36,659 bases of DNA from an uncultured Anaerolineae bacterium (GCA_903822545.1 CAIJPN010000060.1:1-36659), one strand, 5' to 3'. Counted from the stretch's first letter, positions 15,613-24,420 are shown. Notes: generated by a model from the letters alone, not told the origin. Numbers and translations are program-made.

Positions 15613-16299
15613 ATGGAAACCGCCGTCATCATTTCTGCCAAATCAGAATGGAAAGCCGTTAAAGCGCTTTTCCCGGCCGCTGAAATCCAGGATTTCCCCT
15701 ATGGGGAATGTTTCGCCACCCAAATGGGACGTTTCCTTGTGCGCTTTTTCCACGCTGGCTGGGGAAAAACCGCCTCCGGGGGTGCCCTCCAATATGTCAT
15801 CTCTCACCACGCCCCGGCCTTGACCGTCAACCTGGGAACCTGTGGCGGTTTCGAGGGTCTGATGCGCCAGGGAGAAGTTTTACTGGTGGAAAAAACCTTC
15901 ATCTACGACATGGTCGAGTTAATGGGCGATTTTGGCACCCTTGAGCGTTACTACACCACCGAACTGGACCTTTCCTGGCTGACACATGCCCCGTTTCCCG
16001 TCCGGCGCGGCACCATCGCCTCGGCAGATGGCGACCTGCTGCCGGCGAAAATCCCCCACCTGCAAACCCGCGGCGCGCTGGCCGCCGATTGGGAATCGGC
16101 CTCGCTGGCCTGGGTGGCCAATAAAAACGGCGCGCGGTTGTTAATCCTGCGCGCCGTCAGTGACCTGGTCAGCCCCAATGGTGGGGAAGCCTACAACAAT
16201 ATTGAGCTGTTCCGCGAGCGGACAAAATCGATCATGAAAATGCTGGTCGATCAGCTCCCGGCCTGGCTGGAGGCAGCTTACGCGCCGCCATCGCCATAA
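15613..16299 (+). CDS. MTA/SAH nucleosidase-like phosphorylase superfamily protein
   Basis: The 228-residue protein belongs to the nucleoside phosphorylase/hydrolase (PNP_UDP_1) superfamily, closest in layout to methylthioadenosine/S-adenosylhomocysteine nucleosidase. VNLGTCGGFEG at about 72-82 matches the ribose/phosphate site. ADWESASLAWVA at 158-169 corresponds to the ADMESAA signature with Glu161, although Met is replaced by Trp. RAVSD at 180-184 supplies the catalytic Asp184. ATG 15613 begins 2 bases after the pncC stop, with GGAGG at 15596-15600. The true substrate could be MTA, SAH, futalosine or another nucleoside. Its last 22 bases overlap the convergent L,D-transpeptidase gene. Confidence 0.78.
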   Translation: METAVIISAKSEWKAVKALFPAAEIQDFPYGECFATQMGRFLVRFFHAGWGKTASGGALQYVISHHAPALTVNLGTCGGFEGLMRQGEVLLVEKTFIYDMVELMGDFGTLERYYTTELDLSWLTHAPFPVRRGTIASADGDLLPAKIPHLQTRGALAADWESASLAWVANKNGARLLILRAVSDLVSPNGGEAYNNIELFRERTKSIMKMLVDQLPAWLEAAYAPPSP

Positions 16300-17450
16300 A
16301 AATTGGGATCAGTGGGGGTTTCACCCGTCCGGTCATGGACGTAGACCCAATCGCCTTCTTTGGCCCAATTGAACAACCAGGCTGCATCACCGATGGACAT
16401 ATTTACGCAGCCATGCGACTGCGTGAACCCGAGCGATGTGCGCCAGTAGGCGCCATGGATGGCGCGGGCTTTATCAAAGTACATGGTGTAAGGCACTTTA
16501 TCCAGGTAATAATAATCCGAGCGGTCGGCTTCAAAAGCGCCACTCATGTTCTCGGTTTCTTTTTTCTGGTAAATCTGGAAAACCCCCGGCCGCGTCCAGT
16601 ATGGGTCCAGTCCCGTGGCGATCAGGCTGGCAAAAACCATGTGCCCATTTTCGTATACAGCCAGGGTTTGTTCAGCCAGGTCAACATCGATCCAGCGGTT
16701 GCCGGTAACACCCTCGGGTGGGGCGGGGTTGGGGAAAACGACACCCACTTGTTTGGCCGGCACCCACTCGTCCGGGCCGATTAAAAACCATTCATTTTCA
16801 GCAACAACCATCGTCTGGTAGATTTGCACCACTTCGTGTTTGGCAAGATTGCCTACGATGGCAACATCTCCCGCGTAACTGGGCATAGACCGGATCTCTG
16901 TGCCAAAGATGGCCCAGCCAAACGGAACGCGCGGGGTACCAGCCAGTTCAATCCCCTGGAAAAGATTGGGAGTGGAAACTCTTGTACCAGCACCGGGCAT
17001 CCACTCGCCCGTCGTCAATTGGATGTAGGTTCCTTTGTTTGTTTTTTGAACATCCATATAAGTCAGGTAAATCAGCGCTCCGGGGCCGATCCGCCGAATT
17101 GCGCCAGTTTTGTTGCTGGCTGATTCCAGGTCAGGGTAGGTGTTGGTGGAATATTCCAAAATCTGGTAGTACAGGTAAGGCACCTGGCTGAGGGCAGGAT
17201 CGCGTTGCAGGGCAAATAGCTGCTCGGGCGGGTAGGGAAAGCCCTGGCGGGCCATCTCTGTGATGGTTTGGGATGGGCCGAGGGGCAGGCAGTTGCCCGG
17301 GTTATCCAGGTAAACGCCGGGCGCACAAACCACTGCGCCGCTATCTGGCTCGGGCGTGGCCGTTGTTTCTTGTGCGCTGGCTGCGTTTAGCGGGCTGAAG
17401 GCCAGCACGAGGATAGTAAGCAAAATGGGGATGGTTTTGAAGGTTCTCAT
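16278..17450 (-). CDS. L,D-transpeptidase (YkuD domain)
   Basis: The 390-residue exported protein has a signal peptide ending near AASA-Q (about residue 27). A long N-terminal region of roughly 200 residues of unknown fold follows. A C-terminal YkuD domain starts at about RWIDVDLAEQTLAVYENG. The catalytic motif is HGAYW with SHGCVNM, giving His332, His346 and nucleophile Cys348. Such enzymes cross-link peptidoglycan stems by 3-3 bonds or anchor proteins outside the membrane. Start codons ATG 17456 and ATG 17450 are both possible; I chose 17450 because AAAG lies 8 bases before it. The GNAT gene upstream ends 36 bases away on the same strand. Confidence 0.9.
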   Translation of the reverse strand: MRTFKTIPILLTILVLAFSPLNAASAQETTATPEPDSGAVVCAPGVYLDNPGNCLPLGPSQTITEMARQGFPYPPEQLFALQRDPALSQVPYLYYQILEYSTNTYPDLESASNKTGAIRRIGPGALIYLTYMDVQKTNKGTYIQLTTGEWMPGAGTRVSTPNLFQGIELAGTPRVPFGWAIFGTEIRSMPSYAGDVAIVGNLAKHEVVQIYQTMVVAENEWFLIGPDEWVPAKQVGVVFPNPAPPEGVTGNRWIDVDLAEQTLAVYENGHMVFASLIATGLDPYWTRPGVFQIYQKKETENMSGAFEADRSDYYYLDKVPYTMYFDKARAIHGAYWRTSLGFTQSHGCVNMSIGDAAWLFNWAKEGDWVYVHDRTGETPTDPNFYGDGGA

Positions 17451-17486
17451 AGGCATATCTTTATTTGGAAGCACGATTATACAGCC

Positions 17487-17972
17487 TTATAAGGCCATCT
17501 CCATGGCAATGTCACCGGGCTCGTCGCTTTTTCGCGGGACTTGCTGGAACCCGGCTCGCTGGTATAAGCGCACGGCCCGGGTTTGATAGTTGGCGTCGGT
17601 TTCCAGGCGGATTTTTTTGTAGCCCATCTGGCGCGCAATCTCCAGCAGTGTGCTTAGCATTTGCCAGCCGTAACCTTTCCCGTGATATTCAGGCAGGAAC
17701 CACAGCCGTTTCAGCTCGCAGGTGACCTCGTCCAACTTGCGCAGGGCTCCGCTGCCGATGATGCGTTCAGCATCGCTCATCACCAGGAAGGTGCCGCCGT
17801 TTTCAAAATAATTGTGTTGGATGTCATCCATATCGCCAAGTTCGTGCTCGGCTTCAAGTTGTGAAATCATCGCTTCAAGCGGGGTGGGGTCGGCGAAGAT
17901 TTCTTTTGCCACGCTGTAAATTAGTCGTTTGACGGTCATCGTTTCTTCGGGATGGATGGGGCGGATTTTCAT
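17487..17972 (-). CDS. GNAT family N-acetyltransferase
   Basis: The 161-residue protein is a GNAT acetyltransferase. The acetyl-CoA pyrophosphate loop is PEYHGKGYGWQML with HGKGYG at 97-102. It is preceded by the beta-4 strand ELKRLWFL and followed by YKKIRLETDANYQTRAVRLYQRAGF, the usual motif B. Substrate cannot be told from the sequence. It is cytoplasmic, lacks a visible Shine-Dalgarno site before ATG 17972, and lies downstream of the metG terminator, so it may have its own promoter or rely on read-through. The L,D-transpeptidase gene follows on the same strand. Confidence 0.87.
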   Translation of the reverse strand: MKIRPIHPEETMTVKRLIYSVAKEIFADPTPLEAMISQLEAEHELGDMDDIQHNYFENGGTFLVMSDAERIIGSGALRKLDEVTCELKRLWFLPEYHGKGYGWQMLSTLLEIARQMGYKKIRLETDANYQTRAVRLYQRAGFQQVPRKSDEPGDIAMEMAL

Positions 17973-18008
17973 AGAAGCTGCAGGAGATTTTGAAGTCCAG
18001 TGATAGAA

Positions 18009-18040
18009 AAAGGGGTGGAACTGGCTGTTTCCACCCCTTT
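18009..18040 (-). terminator. Intrinsic terminator of metG
   Basis: Perfect 12-bp arms at 18009-18020 and 18029-18040 enclose an 8-base loop; on the minus strand the stem is followed by UUUUU-C. It stands 7 bases after the metG stop codon. Confidence 0.9.
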
Positions 18041-18047
18041 GGCTGGG

Positions 18048-19868
18048 TTACTTTCCAAGCCTTGCGCGTTCTTCTTCAACCACTTTTTCTTCCAGTTTTT
18101 TGAAGAGCGGGCCGGGCTGGTTGAGTTTTTGTCCGGGCTGGAGCTGGCTGGGCTGCCACTGTAGGGGTGAGATACTATCTCCCCCTACTTCGCGGTACCT
18201 GAGGGCGGTATGCACGCCCAGGTTGTCGCTGATTTCTTGGATGTATTGTTCGCCAAACAGCGGCGTTTCATAGCCGAGGAAGCCATGCAGTTTGGCAGAT
18301 GTGAACGGCAGGATCGGCGCGAAGAGCAGTTTCAGCGAGTCGATGGCTTTGAGCGCGGTGAAAATGGTCAAGGCGGCAGAATCTTTGTCGGTTTTGATGG
18401 CTGTCCAGGGGGCGTTGGCGTCCAGGTAACGGTTGACTTCCGTCGCCAGGCGCAGCGATTCTTTCAGGGCGTCGCGCAGCTTGACGGCATTGTAGAGATC
18501 GCCCACAGCGCGGAATCCATCCTCGACGGTGGCGAGCAGCGCCCGGTCAGAATCACGCAGCGAGGCGGGATCAATATTCGGGGCGTGCCCATCCCAATGC
18601 TTGAAGCTGAATGAAAGCACCCGGTTTGCCAGGTTGCCCCAGGTGGCTACCAGCTCGCCGTTGTTGCGCGCTACAAACTCGGCCCAGTCCCAATCGCTGT
18701 CTTTGGCTTCGGGCATGTTGACGGTCAGATAGTAGCGCAGCGCGTCGGGGTCGTAGCGGGTCAGGGCGTCGCGGCCCCAGACGGCCCAGTTGCGGCTGCC
18801 GCTGATTTTCTGACCTTCCAGGTTCATGAACTGGTTGGCGGGCACATCGTAGGGCAGGCTGAGCGGCACATTTTTCTCGTCGCTGAAAATTTCGGCAAAT
18901 TGCGCGCCCACGCCCATCAATTCGGCGGGCCACAGGGATGTGTGGAAGAAGATATTGTCTTTGCCGATGAAGTGGTAGTGCTTCGCAGCCGGGTTCGACC
19001 ACCAGGCTTTCCAATCGCCCTTTGTGGTGCCTTCCGTTTCAGCCACTTTGCTCCACTCTATAGCTGCCGAGAGATACCCGATAACGGCCTCGAACCACAC
19101 GTACAGGCATTTGCCCTCCCAGCCCGCCACCGGCACGGGGATGCCCCAATCCAGATCGCGGGTGATGGGGCGCGGTTTCAGCCCTTCGGCGTTGATCTTG
19201 CCAAGTGATTCGCCCAGGACGGTTTCGCGCATGTGTTCGGCGCGCGCCTGCAAGAACTCAACCACCTGCGGCTCCAGCTTGGACAGATCGATGTAAAAAT
19301 GCTCGGTTTCGCGCAGTTCCGGCGTGGAGGTGTCACCTGCCCACTTGGATTTGGGGTTGATGAGCTTATCGGGTTCGAGCACGTTGCCGCATTTGTCGCA
19401 TTGGTCAGAGCGTGCGCCCTCGAAACCGCAGATGTAGCAGGTGCCTTCGATGTAGCGGTCGGGCAGGAATTTGTTCAGCCCCGGCGAGAACCACTGTGGC
19501 TCGATCTTGGTGAACAGGTAGCCGTTCTTTTGCAGCGCCAGGAAAATGCTCTGCGACACCTTGAAGTGATTCTCGGTGTGGGTGCTGGTGAACATATCGT
19601 AGGTGATGCCGTAGCCTTTGAAGGTTTCCAGGAAGCCCTCGTGGTAGAACTTGTAAACTTCTTCGACCGGCTTTTTGAGCTTGTCGGCGCTCATGGTGAC
19701 GGGTGTGCCGTGCGAATCGGTGCCGCTGACCACCAGGACGTTATTCCCTTTCAGGCGGTGGTAGCGCGCCACGATATCACCGGGCAGGTGCGAGCCGGTC
19801 AGGTTGCCGACGTGGATTTCGGCGTTGGCGTAGGGCCAGGCGATGGCGATGAGAATGTTTTCGGGCAT
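18048..19868 (-). CDS. metG: Methionyl-tRNA synthetase
   Basis: The 606-residue class I synthetase charges tRNA-Met. The HIGH motif reads HVGN at residues 19-22. A single zinc knuckle carries Cys144, Cys147, Cys157 and Cys160. The KMSKS loop reads KISGS at 354-358, so the second Lys is replaced by Gly. The anticodon-binding helical domain starts near WGNLANRVLSFSFKHWDG. The C-terminal OB-fold tRNA-binding domain of the E. coli enzyme is absent, but a charged tail after residue 560 remains. ATG 19868 is supported by GGAGG and TTCCC just before it; the longer frame to 19961 runs through a repeat element and is rejected. It stands alone between two terminators. Confidence 0.96.
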   Translation of the reverse strand: MPENILIAIAWPYANAEIHVGNLTGSHLPGDIVARYHRLKGNNVLVVSGTDSHGTPVTMSADKLKKPVEEVYKFYHEGFLETFKGYGITYDMFTSTHTENHFKVSQSIFLALQKNGYLFTKIEPQWFSPGLNKFLPDRYIEGTCYICGFEGARSDQCDKCGNVLEPDKLINPKSKWAGDTSTPELRETEHFYIDLSKLEPQVVEFLQARAEHMRETVLGESLGKINAEGLKPRPITRDLDWGIPVPVAGWEGKCLYVWFEAVIGYLSAAIEWSKVAETEGTTKGDWKAWWSNPAAKHYHFIGKDNIFFHTSLWPAELMGVGAQFAEIFSDEKNVPLSLPYDVPANQFMNLEGQKISGSRNWAVWGRDALTRYDPDALRYYLTVNMPEAKDSDWDWAEFVARNNGELVATWGNLANRVLSFSFKHWDGHAPNIDPASLRDSDRALLATVEDGFRAVGDLYNAVKLRDALKESLRLATEVNRYLDANAPWTAIKTDKDSAALTIFTALKAIDSLKLLFAPILPFTSAKLHGFLGYETPLFGEQYIQEISDNLGVHTALRYREVGGDSISPLQWQPSQLQPGQKLNQPGPLFKKLEEKVVEEERARLGK

Positions 19869-19903
19869 GGGAACCTCCAAAGGAGAGATGAGATTACGAA
19901 TTT

Positions 19904-20001
19904 GTGTAAGGGCAACCCGTCCAGGCAAAATGAGATGTTTTTTTGCCCAAGAACCTGGCATAAACGCGCGATCTTTCGCACAAGGCAGGTAGCCCCTGCC
20001 G
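19904..20001. repeat. 98-bp inverted-repeat element, copy B
   Basis: This segment aligns without gaps over 98 bases to 26940-27037, with about 65 identical positions by hand count. Its ends, GTAAGGGCAACCC (19906-19918) and AGGTAGCCCCTGC (19987-19999), are imperfect inverted copies (9 of 13). It lies in the leader region of metG. Confidence 0.65.
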
Positions 20002-20021
20002 GAACAAACAGCATAAAAGCA

Positions 20022-20048
20022 AAACTGCTGGCGATTTGCCAGCAGTTT
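20022..20048 (-). terminator. Intrinsic terminator of the sigma factor gene
   Basis: An 11-bp perfect stem (20022-20032 with 20038-20048) encloses GATTT; on the minus strand it is followed by TGCTTTTATG. It lies 113 bases after the sigma gene stop, upstream of metG. Confidence 0.7.
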
Positions 20049-20161
20049 CAGGCGGCGTGAACCGTCCCGCAGTTCATCTGGCTTTGAACTGCAAGTGGGG
20101 TTGCATGGACATGGACATGCCGGTATCGGTCAACATAAGGATATTTTACTACAACCGGGTG

Positions 20162-21343
20162 CTATTGGATGTATTCTTTCAACTGCCGGGCGCGGCGCGG
20201 ATGTCGCAGCCGCCGCAGGGCCTTGCCCTCGATCTGGCGGATGCGTTCACGGGTCAGGCCAAACTTTTGGCCAACTTCCTCCAGCGTGTACACGGTTCCG
20301 TCATCCAGGCCGAATCGCAGCTTGATGACTCTCGCTTCGCGGGGGGAGAGAGAGTTCAGCACATCTTCCAGTTTCTCTTTCAACATGCTTTCGTAAGCGC
20401 TTTGTACGGGGGTTGGGCTGATCTCATCCTCGATGAACATGCCCAGTTCATTTTCTTCATCGTCGCCCACCGGGCTTTCGAGGGAAACCGGCTGCCAGGA
20501 GACTTTCAGGATCCACTGGAGTTTGGTCGAGTCAATGCGGGTGGCGGCTGATAATTCATCTACCGTGGGTGTGCGCCCGAGCGTTTGTTCAAGCTCGTGG
20601 CTGAGCTTGTAAATTTGCCTGATCTTGTCAATCATATGCACTGGCACGCGGATGGTGCGGGCCTGGTCAGCGATGGCGCGCGAGATGGTTTGACGAATCC
20701 ACCAGGTGGCATACGTTGAGAAGCGAAATCCGCGGTGGTAATCGTATTTTTCGACAGCTTTCATCAGCCCCAGGTTGCCCTCCTGGATCAGGTCGAGGAA
20801 AGCCACTCCGTGGCTGATATAGCGTTTGGCAATGCTGACCACCAGCCGGGTGTTGGCTTTGATCAGGTGCTCACGGGCGGCTACGCCATCTTGAACCAGG
20901 GTTTCGCGCTCGCGTTGGAGACAAGCATCTATACCCGAATTATGGCACAGATCGCTTTTGGCTTTGCGCCCGATTTCGATGCGGCGGGCGATATCCAATT
21001 CTTCTTCAACGGTCAGCAGGGGAACGCGAGCCATTTCTTTGAGATACAGCCCGACGGTATCATCGGATGCCATAGCTTCAGCGGGATTGGCCCAGGTTTC
21101 GTAGCCAAACTCTGGCGGGGTGGTTTCATCCACCACCAGTTCGGTTTCGCCATCCGGGTCAACAATATCCACCCCCCGGCGGCGGAGCACGTTCAAGATG
21201 ACCGACAAACGTTCTGAGTCGGCATTGACATTCGGATAGACCTCCATCAGGTCATCCGTGGTGAGAAATCCTTGTACCCCGGCTTTTTCAAGCAGGTGGT
21301 GCAGGGCTTCCTTGTTTTTCCTGCGACGATCTGGATGTGCCAC
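20162..21343 (-). CDS. RNA polymerase primary-type sigma-70 factor
   Basis: The 393-residue protein is a group 1/2 sigma-70 factor. An N-terminal part resembles region 1.1 ([20 protein letters not shown] with DDLMEVYP). Region 1.2 follows with [17 protein letters not shown]. Region 2 has [61 protein letters not shown] split over 2.1-2.4. Region 4 closes with [19 protein letters not shown]. The large non-conserved insert of RpoD is absent. I chose GTG 21343 because GGAGG at 21353-21349 lies exactly 5 bases before it; a GTG at 21355 lacks a site. The DUF177 gene precedes it by 39 bases, separated by a hairpin. It may be the housekeeping factor, but a paralogue cannot be excluded. Confidence 0.93.
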   Translation of the reverse strand: MAHPDRRRKNKEALHHLLEKAGVQGFLTTDDLMEVYPNVNADSERLSVILNVLRRRGVDIVDPDGETELVVDETTPPEFGYETWANPAEAMASDDTVGLYLKEMARVPLLTVEEELDIARRIEIGRKAKSDLCHNSGIDACLQRERETLVQDGVAAREHLIKANTRLVVSIAKRYISHGVAFLDLIQEGNLGLMKAVEKYDYHRGFRFSTYATWWIRQTISRAIADQARTIRVPVHMIDKIRQIYKLSHELEQTLGRTPTVDELSAATRIDSTKLQWILKVSWQPVSLESPVGDDEENELGMFIEDEISPTPVQSAYESMLKEKLEDVLNSLSPREARVIKLRFGLDDGTVYTLEEVGQKFGLTRERIRQIEGKALRRLRHPRRARQLKEYIQ

Positions 21344-21366
21344 GGCAGCCTCCACGACAAAACCAC

Positions 21367-21411
21367 CGGCACTGAAGGAGAATTACTCGTCAAGTATTTG
21401 CTTCAGTGCCG
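21367..21411 (-). promoter_or_regulatory. 11-bp perfect hairpin between DUF177 and sigma genes
   Basis: CGGCACTGAAG (21367-21377) and CTTCAGTGCCG (21401-21411) are perfect inverted copies with a 23-base loop that contains the DUF177 stop codon. On the minus strand the stem ends 13 bases before the sigma ribosome site and is not followed by a U-run. A role in RNA processing or translation of the sigma message is possible. Confidence 0.45.
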
Positions 21412-21904
21412 AAAACGGCGAATCAGGTTCAGGCGTATGTCCACAATCTTTTTCGTTAAGGTTCTGACCGCATTCTTGACAAAGCCCCTGGCAGTCTTGG
21501 CGGCAAAGTGGCTTGATTGGAAACTCCAGGATAGCAAACTCACGCACCAATGGTTGTAAATCGAGTTGGGCGTCTTCGGGCACGAGCAGGCCCGATTCGG
21601 TCATGTTATCGGGTGTAAAGGCATAAAGTTCGGTAAATTCCCACTTCAACTCTTGTGTGTATTCACTCAGGCAGCGGACACACTCCAGTTGGGTTTGTCC
21701 GGTAAAATCGCCCTGCACCAATAACCCTTGTGGTGTGCGGGTGATTTTTGTTTTGCCTTCAACCTCGCGCAGCGTGACCTCGTCTTCATCTGTAATGCGC
21801 GGGACAAAAAAATCAAAATCCCGGTAATAACCGATGGAAGCGCTAACAAGGAAACCGACATTAATCAGGAAAGGCTTGCGAGGATTGGTCACGTTGTTGT
21901 TCAC
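21383..21904 (-). CDS. DUF177 (YceD-like) protein
   Basis: The product, about 173 residues, belongs to the DUF177/YceD family, which is often linked with ribosomal protein L32 and 23S rRNA metabolism. Typical marks are FLINVGFLVSASIGYYRDFDF at the start, CVRC in the middle, and a Cys-rich end CRQDC, CQECG and CGH. Four Cys pairs could bind zinc. No ATG lies at the expected start. GTG 21904 and GTG 21892 are candidates; I chose 21904, since the promoter at 21957-21985 starts transcription near 21950 and rules out the longer frame to 21985. rpmF is not adjacent; the sigma gene follows instead. Confidence 0.75.
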   Translation of the reverse strand: MNNNVTNPRKPFLINVGFLVSASIGYYRDFDFFVPRITDEDEVTLREVEGKTKITRTPQGLLVQGDFTGQTQLECVRCLSEYTQELKWEFTELYAFTPDNMTESGLLVPEDAQLDLQPLVREFAILEFPIKPLCRQDCQGLCQECGQNLNEKDCGHTPEPDSPFSALKQILDE

Positions 21905-21956
21905 TTCAAGGTTGGTTTTGTGGTGCAGTATGTGAATGTCTGCACAACTTGACGTT

Positions 21957-21985
21957 ATTCTAGCACGATGGAAAAGCGAAGTCAA
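21957..21985 (-). promoter_or_regulatory. Sigma-70 promoter of the DUF177-sigma unit
   Basis: On the minus strand TTGACT (21985-21980), a 17-base spacer and TAGAAT (21962-21957) form a strong promoter. The start near 21950 gives a leader of about 46 bases to GTG 21904. Confidence 0.7.
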
Positions 21986-22118
21986 TAGATTTTGCGTGTA
22001 AACACTATATTGTTTTACAGAAATGTTTCACGCTTGCAATTTTGTAAGGTTTAAGCATGGTAACTATCCTGGCTTGTGTAAGGTTTCTGAATATTTCGCC
22101 GTTCGGGGCAGGGATTTA

Positions 22119-23396
22119 TTATTCGATGATGTCGAGCAGGCTGTAATACAGCCAGGCGGCTGGCAGGTGCAGCAGCGGATTACCGTTGTAGAGTGGAATC
22201 TTGGGGAAGGGCAGGCCCACTAATGGATTCTCGACGGGTTGGCCAAGCATTTGCTTTGCTACGATCTGTCCCAGGTGGGTGGCAAAGGCCACACCGTGTC
22301 CGGCATAGCCAATGGCGTGATGCAGCCCATCGATTTGACCGGCATGCGGCATAATATCGAAGCTGAAGTCGAGATTCCCGCCCCAGACGTATTCAACCGC
22401 GATATTTTTGAGCTGCGGATAAACCTGTACCATGCCTTTGCGCAGGATATCAGCGCTTTGCAGGGTGGAATTGGTATTTTCTGGCATGAAGGCCGCCCGT
22501 CCGCCAAACAACATGCGATTGTCGGGTGTCAGGCGGAAATAGTAAAGAAAATGCTTAGAATCGAAGATCATGCGGTTGCGTGGGCTGATTTCGCGGGCCA
22601 GTTCACCCGTCAGCGGTTGGGTGGCGATGATGTACGAACCAATCGGGATGATGCGTTTTTGCAGCGCTGGCGCAGCCCGGCCAGTGTATCCGCTTGTGCC
22701 AATGAAAACCTGTTCAGCGTGCAGTTTTCCGCGTGACGTATTGAGATTGAATCCGCCCTGGCTTTTTGTGATTGCATAGACGTTTGTGCCCTCGCACATG
22801 CTTGCGCCAGTCCTCGACGCGGCTGTTGCCAGCCCCATCACAAACTGGGCTGGGTTAATGCCTGCGCTGGTTTCATCCACCAGGCCGCCGTGATACAGCC
22901 CTGATCCAATTTCACTGCGCAGTTCGGATTTTGAGACGATCTTAACGGTGTGACCAACTTCTTTATGCAGCATTTCAGCAGCGCGGGCGTAACCGTCAAA
23001 GTGAGCGGGTTTCCAGGCGGTTTCGAGATGCCCACAGCGGCTGAAGGCGCATTCGATCTGCTCTTCGCGGGCGATGGTTTCTACCGTGTTAATAGCATCC
23101 AGCGACAGGGCGAACAGCCGTCTGGCGCGCTCGCGCCCATAGTTTTTGATGAGCGTTTCAACGCCCAGCTTCATTCCGGTCAAGACCATACCCCCATTGC
23201 GGCTGGATGCACCCCAGCCCAAGGTTTGCGCCTCCAGAACCGCCACTTTAACCCCGGCTTTTGCCAGTGTCCGCGCCGCCGATAATCCGCTAAATCCGCC
23301 GCCGATGACGGCTACATCCACCTTCTCAGGCAGGGGAGTTTGCAGGAATTCGGGTTGGGACACGGTGGTAAGCCAGAAATTCGACTCTTTTAGCAT
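22119..23396 (-). CDS. FAD-dependent oxidoreductase of the DAO/PuuB type
   Basis: The 425-residue enzyme is a D-amino-acid-oxidase-superfamily flavoprotein, most like gamma-glutamylputrescine oxidase and related amine oxidases. The Rossmann motif DVAVIGGGFSGLSAARTL has GGGFSG at 32-37, and Glu55 ends the second strand to bind ribose. The family block LGWGASSRNGGMVLTG follows at about 59-74. WGGNLDFSFDIMPHAG, then GYAGHGVAFATHLG near the C terminus, completes the FAD site. Substrate is unknown; glycine, sarcosine, gamma-glutamylputrescine or another amine are possible. ATG 23396 is supported by AAGGAGGCAATC. It lies alone after the terminator of the polyprenyl synthetase gene. Confidence 0.88.
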   Translation of the reverse strand: MLKESNFWLTTVSQPEFLQTPLPEKVDVAVIGGGFSGLSAARTLAKAGVKVAVLEAQTLGWGASSRNGGMVLTGMKLGVETLIKNYGRERARRLFALSLDAINTVETIAREEQIECAFSRCGHLETAWKPAHFDGYARAAEMLHKEVGHTVKIVSKSELRSEIGSGLYHGGLVDETSAGINPAQFVMGLATAASRTGASMCEGTNVYAITKSQGGFNLNTSRGKLHAEQVFIGTSGYTGRAAPALQKRIIPIGSYIIATQPLTGELAREISPRNRMIFDSKHFLYYFRLTPDNRMLFGGRAAFMPENTNSTLQSADILRKGMVQVYPQLKNIAVEYVWGGNLDFSFDIMPHAGQIDGLHHAIGYAGHGVAFATHLGQIVAKQMLGQPVENPLVGLPFPKIPLYNGNPLLHLPAAWLYYSLLDIIE

Positions 23397-23417
23397 GATT
23401 GCCTCCTTAATAAAAAA

Positions 23418-23443
23418 GTGGGGCGCACGTTAGTGCGCCCCAC
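23418..23443 (-). terminator. Intrinsic terminator of the polyprenyl synthetase gene
   Basis: Perfect GTGGGGCGCAC/GTGCGCCCCAC arms with a GTTA loop are followed on the minus strand by six U residues. Confidence 0.9.
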
Positions 23444-23454
23444 CGGCTGTAATT

Positions 23455-24420
23455 TTAAAAGGTTCTATCTACAATATAATGTGCCAGCGCTTCAAGCGAT
23501 TCCTTCTCGATGCTCGGCGGGAAGGGCGCAATTGCCGCCAGCGCCTTGTCCACATGTTCGACAGCTTCATCCATGGCATGGCGGATGGCTTTGCTGCCCT
23601 GGATCGATTTGACCAGCTTCTCCATGCGTTCGGTGTTGCCCCAGCCGCCTTCCAGCAGCAGTTTCACTTCAGGGTCATCGGGATGACGCTCGGCGTAGTC
23701 GATTGCCGGGAGCGTAACCAGCCCATTCAGCAAATCTGCCCCGATGGGCTTTCCCACCGCTGCCTGGTCGCCATTGAAATCCAGGATGTCATCCATGATC
23801 TGGAAAGCCATACCGATCTCATAACCATAAGTTTTCATTGCCGTGCGAATTGACTCATCTTCCGTACCAACCATCGTTGCCGCCAGCGCTGACATTTCAA
23901 ATAGTGAGGCTGTTTTGGCATAAATACGGTTGTAATAATTTTTGCGGTCAATCAGCCCTTTCGATGCGAACATCTGCGTCAGCTCACCGTTGACGATCAC
24001 CGTCAGCGTTTCAGCGAACAGCTTCATCAACGGCAGGTAATCTGCCTCGGCGGCCAGCTTGGCGGCGCGCCCAAACAGGAAATCCCCCGTCAGCACCGTG
24101 GCAGCCGGGGACCAGCGCGCATTCAACGTCGGGATTCCGCGCCGAAGTAGCGAACCGTCGATCAGGTCATCATGCACCAGCGTGGCTGTGTGCAGCATCT
24201 CAACAGCTGCGCCCAACGTCACCAGCTTTTCGTGAGGCGAGCCAAACATGCGTCCCACCAGGAAAACAATTGTCGGGCGCACGCGTTTGCCGCCAGCTGA
24301 AAGCAAATGCTCCAGCGCCGCGCGCAAATCGGGGTGATGTTCTGCCCCGGCCTGCGCGCGCATCAAATATTCAACTTCTTTTATGCCATCTTGAACGGGA
24401 ATAAAGAACGAAGTAGCCAA
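23455..24420 (-). CDS. Polyprenyl diphosphate synthase (trans-isoprenyl chain elongating)
   Basis: The 321-residue enzyme is a class I trans-polyprenyl synthetase that adds isopentenyl diphosphate units to an allylic primer. The first Asp-rich motif is DDLID at 84-88 and the second is DDILD followed by FNGDQAAVGKPIGADL. GGKRVRP at 43-49 binds isopentenyl diphosphate. The residue five before the first motif is Ala, a small residue that leaves room for a long chain, so a quinone side-chain synthase is more likely than a farnesyl synthase. The start is TTG 24420, with AGGA 7 bases ahead. The tatD gene ends 9 bases upstream, so the two are cotranscribed. Confidence 0.93.
   Translation of the reverse strand: MATSFFIPVQDGIKEVEYLMRAQAGAEHHPDLRAALEHLLSAGGKRVRPTIVFLVGRMFGSPHEKLVTLGAAVEMLHTATLVHDDLIDGSLLRRGIPTLNARWSPAATVLTGDFLFGRAAKLAAEADYLPLMKLFAETLTVIVNGELTQMFASKGLIDRKNYYNRIYAKTASLFEMSALAATMVGTEDESIRTAMKTYGYEIGMAFQIMDDILDFNGDQAAVGKPIGADLLNGLVTLPAIDYAERHPDDPEVKLLLEGGWGNTERMEKLVKSIQGSKAIRHAMDEAVEHVDKALAAIAPFPPSIEKESLEALAHYIVDRTF

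Noticed and set aside
19869-20021. T-box riboswitch in the metG leader
   Set aside because: The T-box core was not found; the space is taken by the 98-bp repeat element.
19233-20060. 275-codon plus-strand frame
   Set aside because: It is antisense to metG and runs through a repeat element; no family features.
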